64,000 nucleotides of DNA. It comes from Lactuca virosa (lineage: Eukaryota > Streptophyta > Magnoliopsida > Asterales > Asteraceae). A model generated the notes under the pieces. It searched no databases, was not told where the DNA came from, and saw only the letters and a program-made list of their open reading frames with translations. Position numbers and translations under genes: made by a program. The stretch lies in NCBI GenBank assembly GCA_928212115.1, contig CAKMRJ010003334.1:26803098-26867097 (forward strand). The letters are read 5' to 3'. Positions 57,867 through 64,000 of this stretch are shown here, in pieces; within the stretch, counting starts at the first letter, position 1; each line of letters begins with the position of its first letter.

Positions 57867-58474
57867 CTTTCTTGTTGCTTGGATTCCTTAAGAACTTTGT
57901 GAGCCTAGCACCCCAAATGTGATGCATCAACTGTTTCACACAACACCACAACTCTTGGAATAACTTTGAGAGAAGTACACTATCACTCAAAATTGGCTAG
58001 CCCTCCTTGTTCTTCACTTAGTGCCGATTTTGCTAGCCACTGGGGTCTTTATATAGTGTGTCACAAGTAGGGTTACACCATGTAAACCCTAATTGACATG
58101 GCTTTTCATTGCCTCCATGATCCTGGGGTTTTAACCTCCATGGAGCACCCTATGGGTTTTAGCCCAATCCAATAAACCATGGATCATTAACCCACTATAT
58201 AAGAATGGATGATTTACACAATCAACCCCATATATTTAATTAGTCTCTTTTTGATCACAAAATTAATTCCAAATTAATTCTTGATCAATACTAATTAAAT
58301 AATATGATTTCATATTAATATATTATAACTTATAATATATTAACAAATCATAAGTGTCCTTCTTCTCATTTTGTCTATCCAATTATCATGATGCCATGCA
58401 ACCCAAATGGACCATGCCAAACTGGGTCAAGTACATACCAGAAATAGTTATGGACTTAGACACCTTATCCAACA
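57703..58474 (-). repeat. Copia-C 5' LTR
   Basis: 772 bp, from TCATGGGTTTTG to TTATCCAACA on the plus strand; the terminal CA of the element-sense LTR end has become GA. The primer-binding site complement GGCTCTGATACCA lies next to it at 57689-57701. CATAT at 58475-58479 would be the right TSD; its partner is lost. Confidence 0.88.
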
Positions 58475-58845
58475 CATATAACAATAAAGGTGGAAGATTT
58501 GACACTTACAATGGTCCATAAATAATGTAAGGTGATGATGGTGATGAATCCTTGCAAGCCTCAACTAAATATCACCTTCTTCTTCTTCTTCTTCTTCTTC
58601 TTCTTCTTTTCTTCTTCTTACAAACCAAGAAAGGTTCCAAAATAACCAAGAATCAAGCAAGGATGAAGACTAGGGTTTTTCAGAGGTGAAAGAGGGTTTG
58701 AGGCTGATAAGAAACCCTAAAATGAGTTTAGATGTGCTTAAATACGAAGGAAAACCTAAAAGAACATGGGCTTGGGCTGCAGCAGCTCTCACGTCGTGAG
58801 CCTCTATGTCTCACGTCGTGAGACCAGTCCCGAACAAAAGTTTCT
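58475..58845 (-). repeat. Gypsy LTR fragment with CTCACGTCGTGAG motifs
   Basis: On the minus strand, two CTCACGACGTGAG near-palindromes (58822-58787) precede a TATA-like GTATTTAAG (about 58745) and a CT/GAA-rich leader, including a (CTT)n run on + at 58576-58612. This is the U3/R part of an LTR otherwise absent from the window. Copia-C inserted at its left end; its right end abuts gypsy protease sequence at about 58845-58857. Confidence 0.55.
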
Positions 58846-58857
58846 ATCTTGGCCCAT

Positions 58858-60561
58858 CTATGTCTCCTTCTTAGCATCGATCACGAATGCCAAGTATGAA
58901 GTGCATCCTTTAGATAAACATTTTCTGGCTGTCATTAGGAAAATGATTCCAGAATTTACTCTGCGCCTATCTCCGTATACCATAAACGACTCTTTTCCAG
59001 GCGGGTTTACCCTTACTATCTTTTTCTTGCACAGTATTTTAGCATCATTGGCACTAAGCCAATCCATTCCCAATACTACGTCGAAGCCGTTTAACTCAAT
59101 GGGCAACAACTTCTCAAGGAATTCATTTCCGTTCAGGTCAATGACGATATTCCTAATACAATCGCTAACAGGTATGAATTTGCCACTAGCAACTTCTACA
59201 ATTAGGGCATCATCTAGCTTTTCTATAGGCAATGCTAGTCTTTCACCAAATTTATGTGATATAAAGGAGTAATTCGCTCCGGAATCAAACAATAAATTGG
59301 CATACATACCATTCACAAGAAAAGTACCTGAAGCGACATCCGTTGCATCCTTTGCAGCTTCCAATGTCATTTGGAAAGCTCTGGCTTTTGGCTTTGGTGA
59401 AAGATTGGGCTTTGTTGCATCCTTCTTCTTCGGGCAATCCTTCAAAATGTGCCCCTCTTCATTGCACCCATAACAGACTTTCTTATTAAAGGTGCATTCA
59501 TTGGCATAATGCCCAGGATTTCAACATTTATAACAAGTGACTTCCTCGCTACATTTCCCAACATGTTTCTTCTTACACTTGTCACACCACTTCGCTTCGG
59601 CTCCTCCTCCGAATTTTCTCGAACCAGACTTCGAGAACTTATTCTTATTGTTGGAACCTGAAATTCCTTCAAACTTTCTCTTTTCGCCAAATTCAACCTT
59701 GTTGGCGGCTCTCCCCTAAATCATATCTTCAACAGACTTGGCAGCCCAGATAGCTGCCTCCAAAGTAAGTGCCTGACGCACTGGCACTGCATACTCCCAT
59801 GGAAGTCCCTTTGCGTACCTGTCAATTTTTTTCAGCTCATCTGGGACAATACGCAAAGCAAACTCCATTTTGTCTATGAAGTTATTGGTGTATTCATCAA
59901 TGGTAATACTTCCCTTCTTCAGTGTTAGAAATTGGTTTTCTAGCTCAAGCACATTTTGGGTCGAGCAGTACTTGCGCTTGAATTGCACCAAGAACTGTGC
60001 CCAAGTAAGTTGCAGTGGCTCATTAGGGCTTAGGGTCTTCCCCAGAGTGTTCCACCAGCGAACAACGCCACCTATGAACCGACGCACCGCAAATATGGTT
60101 TGTAACTTGCCTTGACAACCACATGTCATGAAGGCCAATTCCATTTCCGAGATCCAATCCATTACTCCGACAGGATCTTCTTTTCCAGTGAAAGTCGATG
60201 GCTTGCAAGTCATAAAGTCTTTATACTTGCATCAATTTCTCTCTACTCCGTCCTCGTGGTTATTCCTCCTAACCACAAGCGGTTCAGTTTGACCAACAGA
60301 TCTACTGTAATTTCCTTCCCCAGACTGACTGTCATTTAATTCAGGTTGTTCAACATGTATTGAAGGTTCACTCCTGTTGTTCAACAATATTTGTCTGATT
60401 TCTTCCCTTTGTTCAGCCATCATTATCTGAATCATGGCTTGTACTCTTGCCATTGTGATCGGTTCTGGTGCAGCTTCTACTATTGGCACCTGTTCCATCA
60501 CTTGGGGTTGAGGTTGCTGGTTTCTGTTTACATTTCCAGCTCCACTTCGAGTTCTTGCCAT
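58858..60561 (-). pseudogene. Gypsy-R1 gag and protease, no intron at the border
   Basis: One minus-strand frame from ATG at 60561 (MARTRSGAGN) spans the gag domain (DWISEMELAFMTC, VVRWWNTL, FKRKYCS, LPWEYAVPVRQ), zinc knuckles (CYGCNEEGHILKDC intact) and protease (LLFDSGANYSF, VVLGMDWLS). Only three stops break it: TGA at 60232, TAG at 59716, TGA at 59521, each one substitution from sense. Gag passes into protease as DVASGTFLVNGMY without the GT...AG insertion of Gypsy-O and -I. It is cut off after IDAKKE at 58858. Confidence 0.9.
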
Positions 60562-60928
60562 TATAATCTATACACCAAATAAGGCGAATTTAGATCTTTA
60601 TCCACGATAGATATTTAAATTCTCCTTATCATTTCGAAACGTTACGTGCTAGTTCTAATATCGTAGTCGTACGCTTAGAATCTTGAACACATAAGGTTTC
60701 CAGATCCGGTCGGCAACAGACCATAGATCCGAACAAATAATGGCATATATGGAAAACATATAGCATTTAGCACATAAAAGCATTTTAGGCATCTTTCCTA
60801 AAATATACTAGTGCTCATGTCTAAAATATGGTAGACACTCATCTCACGATCATCACTTAGCATTCTAAGTTTAAGTCTAGAAATCCTACAAATTCCTAGT
60901 TCGCTTAAACTAATGCTCTGATACCAAC
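60562..60928 (-). other. Gypsy-R1 leader and primer-binding site
   Basis: A 367-bp leader without a clear ORF. The primer-binding site complement GCTCTGATACCA is at 60915-60926, next to the LTR. The bases before the gag ATG (TAGATTATA) lack the CAG acceptor seen in the other two gypsies. Confidence 0.85.
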
Positions 60929-63020
60929 TGTGACATCCCCAAATTTCACGGCCACAAAAGACCGATTTAGTTTATACTTTTAAAATAAAATCAGAGTAAT
61001 CTTGTTTTAAAAGATGTTGTGGAATTTGTCCCCAAAACAAAACATGATAAAAATTTATCAAAACATTTCTTAAAGAAATATGTATTTTCATTATATATCA
61101 AAACCTCGGGATGTCATGTTCCGATACAGACCAAAAGCATAAACAGTACATTATAAGCCTTACAACAGATATTTACATCTACTGGCCTATAATCAAAAAA
61201 TCCCTCATCGTCATCCAACTATGCTTTGGGTCCATTACCTGTAATACAAAAAGTTGAGTGGGTCAGGCTTGGGAGCCTGGTGAGCATATAGGGTTTTCAA
61301 CCCACAAATAATAATAAATTTATTAAATTCATCAACCAAAAATAAATTTATTAATTTCATCAACCAACAATAACCCTGATTACCCATTCCCGTTATCCTC
61401 ACTTTACGTCCCTAAACACCTATCATAAGGGATCTAGTCTAAGGATTTTCATCGGGGTGACAACACTGCTTTAGGGATTCCTCAGCAATTTGTGTCAAAT
61501 AAGGCAACCATGAGGGGGATGGAGTACACCAGGGAACATATAGTTCACCAACACCTACAGGTTGCGTACCTGCTAGCGTTCCACTGGACTGTCTAGAAAG
61601 GTCTGTGATCGTCATCTATACTCCGCTAGATAACTACAACAACAACAACAACAACAACATCGAGGCCTCTCATCATTTTAACACACATCAACTATTTCAT
61701 CTACCCATGTTTTACCCAACATATTTGTAGATAAAAATACATATACAGTTTAAAACTTGTGTAAAACATTTATTCAATACCCATCTCAAATAATCGAACA
61801 ATATAATTACACATAGCACGCATTTTTATAGAAAATATTTCATATCTATGTGTAAGATGAAAGTGACTACACACTCACCTTATTTAACGATAATCGGGCA
61901 GCACTTCGTTTCTTAAAACGATCGTTTCTGATAAAACCAGGATGTTTTCTCTAAAACCAGGCTTCACGTGGGCAGAGTTTCGGCTCGAAAACTCTTTTCT
62001 CGGGGACTTCAGAACTTGCTTCAGGTGTCGGGGATGTTTCCTACGCTTCGGGGGGTGTTATGGAAATTTTAGAGAGAGTAGGAGGTGAAAAAGAGTAGAT
62101 TTTCTAAACAAAATCCGTAAGCCCTCGGTTTCTATTTATAGTGGCTGGAAGTTGTCCGTACGTTGGTCGTAGTTTTAAGTACGTTGGGCGTACAGCCTTA
62201 ATAGCCACTACGCTGGGCGTAGAAGCTTAGTGGCTTCGGACGTGTCGATGGTACAAGATACGTGTCGCATGCGAGAAAGTAGGCAACGTGGCCAACTCCG
62301 GACCGTGAACACGACTACGCTGGGCGTACTCCGAATTTTCAAACTTCAAAAATTCGTAACTTTCGCATATGAGCTCCGTTTTTGACGTTCTTTATATCAA
62401 CGCGTAGGTGAGACTATGCTCTACAACTTTCGTTTAGACTCCGTCGGCTGTCTTTTTACCGTTAAACTACTAACGACGAGATCTTCGATTCTCGTTTAGG
62501 TTGTTTCAGCTAAAAATCACTCGATCTAAAATTCGAGTTTCGGGTTGCGAACAGCTACGCTGAAACTTAGAAAAATCATAACTTCCTCTTACGAAGTCAG
62601 ATTTGGGCGTTCTTTTCATGCACGCTCTAGGTTTAACGAACGCTACGACTTTCGTTTAGATCGCTAAGGCTAAAAAGCACTTCATCGTAAATTCACTTTT
62701 TACGTCAGACAACGTCGTGCCGGTTCTGTCGCGAAACTTCGACAGGTCATAACTTCTTCGTTATAACTCGGATTTCGGTATTCTTTATATCTCCGGAATC
62801 CTTATTTCAACTACTACAACTTTATTCATAGATATCGGGGTTTATCTAACATTTTATTTTCGACGCTTATTTTTATCCTTAACTTATTAAATTATAATAA
62901 TTAAGCATAAAACACATAATAATCAAATAATACATCTTTATTATTTCAAAACAAATTACAAAGGTTGACCTAGACTATTACATCGTCATTAATGCCTAGA
63001 CTAGAAACACAGACGTTACA
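60929..63020 (-). repeat. Shared gypsy LTR between Gypsy-R1 and Gypsy-R2
   Basis: 2092 bp, TGTGACATCCCC...AGACGTTACA on +. A primer-binding site abuts its left side and a polypurine tract (complement of ATTCTCTCCCCTTTAGG) its right side, so it is the 5' LTR of R1 and the 3' LTR of R2. U3 has TACGCTGGGCGTA-type motifs (62160-62330) before a TATA box (CTATAAATAG on -, 62132-62141). A predicted intron lies at 61239-61878. Confidence 0.88.
61239..61878 (-). other. Predicted intron inside the R1/R2 LTR
   Basis: On the minus strand the donor TAAG|GTGAGTGTG starts at 61878 and the acceptor TTTTGTATTACAG|GTAATGG ends at 61239. The LTR is unlike those of Gypsy-O and -I over most of its length, yet has the same AG|GTGAGT and CAG|GTA order. 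Inferred. Confidence 0.4.
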
Positions 63021-63052
63021 ATTCTCTCCCCTTTAGGATGATTACGTCCTCG

Positions 63053-64000
63053 GAATCATACATCAGCAAACAAATGCGGATAGCGACTCATCATGTCACT
63101 CTCCGTTTCCAAGGTGAGATTTGACCCATTCGTATGTTTCTATCGCACAATCACTAAATCGACCATCTTGCGTCGCAACTTCTTAGTCTTACGGTCAACA
63201 ATTGTCTCCGGTTCTTCAATTAACCTCTTGCTTTCATCCAACCTCAATTCAGAAATTGGAATTATGTCAGGAACATCTCCCGTGAACTTCCTTAAATAAC
63301 ACACATGGAAAGTCTTATGAATACCATCTAGTTCTTCTGGTAATTCTAGCTTGTAAGCTTGGTTCCCAATCCTCTGAAGAACTTTAAACGGTCCAATAAA
63401 CCTTGGACTCAACTTTCCCCTTTTACCAAATCTTATAAGTCCCTTCCACGGCGAGACTTTAAGTAAAACCGAATCACCAACTTCGAATGATATCGGTTGT
63501 CTTTTCTTGTCAGCATAGCTCTTTTGACGATCCTGAGCTGCTAACATCCTTTCCCTAATCACTTTCAACTTTTTAGAAGTCTGATGGACTATTTTAGGTC
63601 CCATAAACTGCTTTTCCCCAGCTTCAAGCCAACACGACGGCGTTCGACACTTTTCTCCATACAAAGCTTGATAAGGTGTCATCTTGATGCTTGAGTGCAA
63701 ACTATTATTACAGGAAAATTCTACCAGAGGTAAATGTTCATCCCAGTTACCTTGGAATTCCAGGGTACATGCTCGTAGCATATCTTCCAACGTTTGAATT
63801 GTTCGTTCGCTCTGACCATCGGTTTGCGGATGGTAGGCTGTACTTAGACATAATTTCGTACCCAATTCCTCTTGTAGACTTCTCCAAAACCTCTACGTGA
63901 AACGACTATCACGATCTGACACAATCGTCAGGGGAACACCATGAGCTTTCACTATCTCTTTCACGTAAACCTTTGCAAGCTTTTCCATAGACCATTTGAA
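63053..64000 (-). pseudogene. Gypsy-R2 integrase, C-terminal half
   Basis: The minus strand reads, from the right edge, KAHGVPLTIVSDRDSRF, HPQTDGQSERTIQTLEDM, the GPF/Y region (KRGKLSPRFIGPFKV, IHKTFHVCYLRKF) and a chromodomain-like end near RYPHLFAD before the stop at about 63053. TAG lies at about 63894 and another at 63140, each near a Trp/Ser codon. The rest of pol lies beyond the window. The polypurine tract and LTR follow directly. Confidence 0.9.

Larger units (their letters stand above)
48480..58474 (-). mobile_element. Copia-C, 3'-truncated copia split by Copia-B
   Basis: Only the 5' LTR (58474-57703), primer-binding site (57701-57689), leader and gag (56800 leftward, resuming at 48735-48571) are present. 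Integrase, reverse transcriptase and 3' LTR are absent. Copia-B (48736-56155) lies inside gag. The gag N-terminus resembles that of Copia-1, and the leader shares its hairpin modules. The left limit is uncertain: gag-like sequence stops near 48571. Confidence 0.8.

Noticed and set aside
58576..58612. (CTT)n tract as a possible host-gene leader
   Set aside because: It follows a TATA-like box and palindromes in the order seen in the LTRs of this window, so it is better explained as an LTR fragment.
59442..59696. 84-residue minus-strand ORF in the Gypsy-R1 gag region
   Set aside because: It is out of frame with the gag-protease frame, which carries the zinc knuckles; the latter runs through with one stop.

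Overview
The window is plant nuclear DNA made almost entirely of transposable elements. I found no host gene, rRNA, tRNA or CRISPR array. The pol families, tRNA-iMet primer sites and (TA)n microsatellites indicate a large eudicot genome. The LTR motif ACTCG(A/C/T)CGAGT recalls lettuce and related Asteraceae, but that assignment is from memory and not proven here.

Layout. 9-7949: a complete Ty1/copia element (Copia-1, + strand, TSD ATAAC) sitting in a Ty3/gypsy LTR whose remainder is 1-8 and 7955-8257. 8258-9300: 3' end and LTR of a second copia. 9301-11691: AT-rich DNA with microsatellites. 11692-40227: a large nest. The outer chromovirus-type gypsy (Gypsy-O, +) is split in its integrase by a decayed copia (Copia-A, -, 18203-26943, TSD TTATC), which itself holds a solo LTR (19106-20837). 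The 3' LTR of Gypsy-O is split by a second gypsy (Gypsy-I, -, 28007-38624, TSD CCTAA), which holds a solo LTR (31357-33613, TSD TTCTT). 40228-45976: two nested inverted-repeat DNA transposons with a solo LTR (43291-45653, TSD CATAG) in the inner inverted repeat. 46780-48480: microsatellites and a 0.6 kb hAT-type non-autonomous element. 48480-58474: remains of Copia-C (-), split in gag by Copia-B (-). 58475-58857: a gypsy LTR fragment. 58858-64000: two gypsy bodies (-) sharing one LTR (60929-63020), a tandem arrangement that runs off the right edge.

How the parts work together. Every coding region carries stops, frameshifts or deletions, so no element looks autonomous. What is well preserved is the RNA-level architecture. 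LTRs of all gypsy families here have a 5' splice-site-like AG|GTGAGT and, 0.4-1.1 kb later, an acceptor-like CAG|GTA inside the LTR. Gypsy-O and Gypsy-I also have GTAAGTA...TTTTCAG directly before the gag ATG, and a 68-70 bp GT...AG insertion of the same phase in one Gly codon at the gag/protease border. A third gypsy in the window lacks that insertion. Copia-1 and Copia-C have AG|GTATGT in the LTR and a polypyrimidine-CAG abutting the gag ATG, so the inferred splice would remove the primer-binding site. I infer a split between spliced (translated) and unspliced (packaged) RNA.

A second shared pattern is that each gypsy LTR family carries its own CpG-centred palindromic motif, repeated just upstream of its TATA box.
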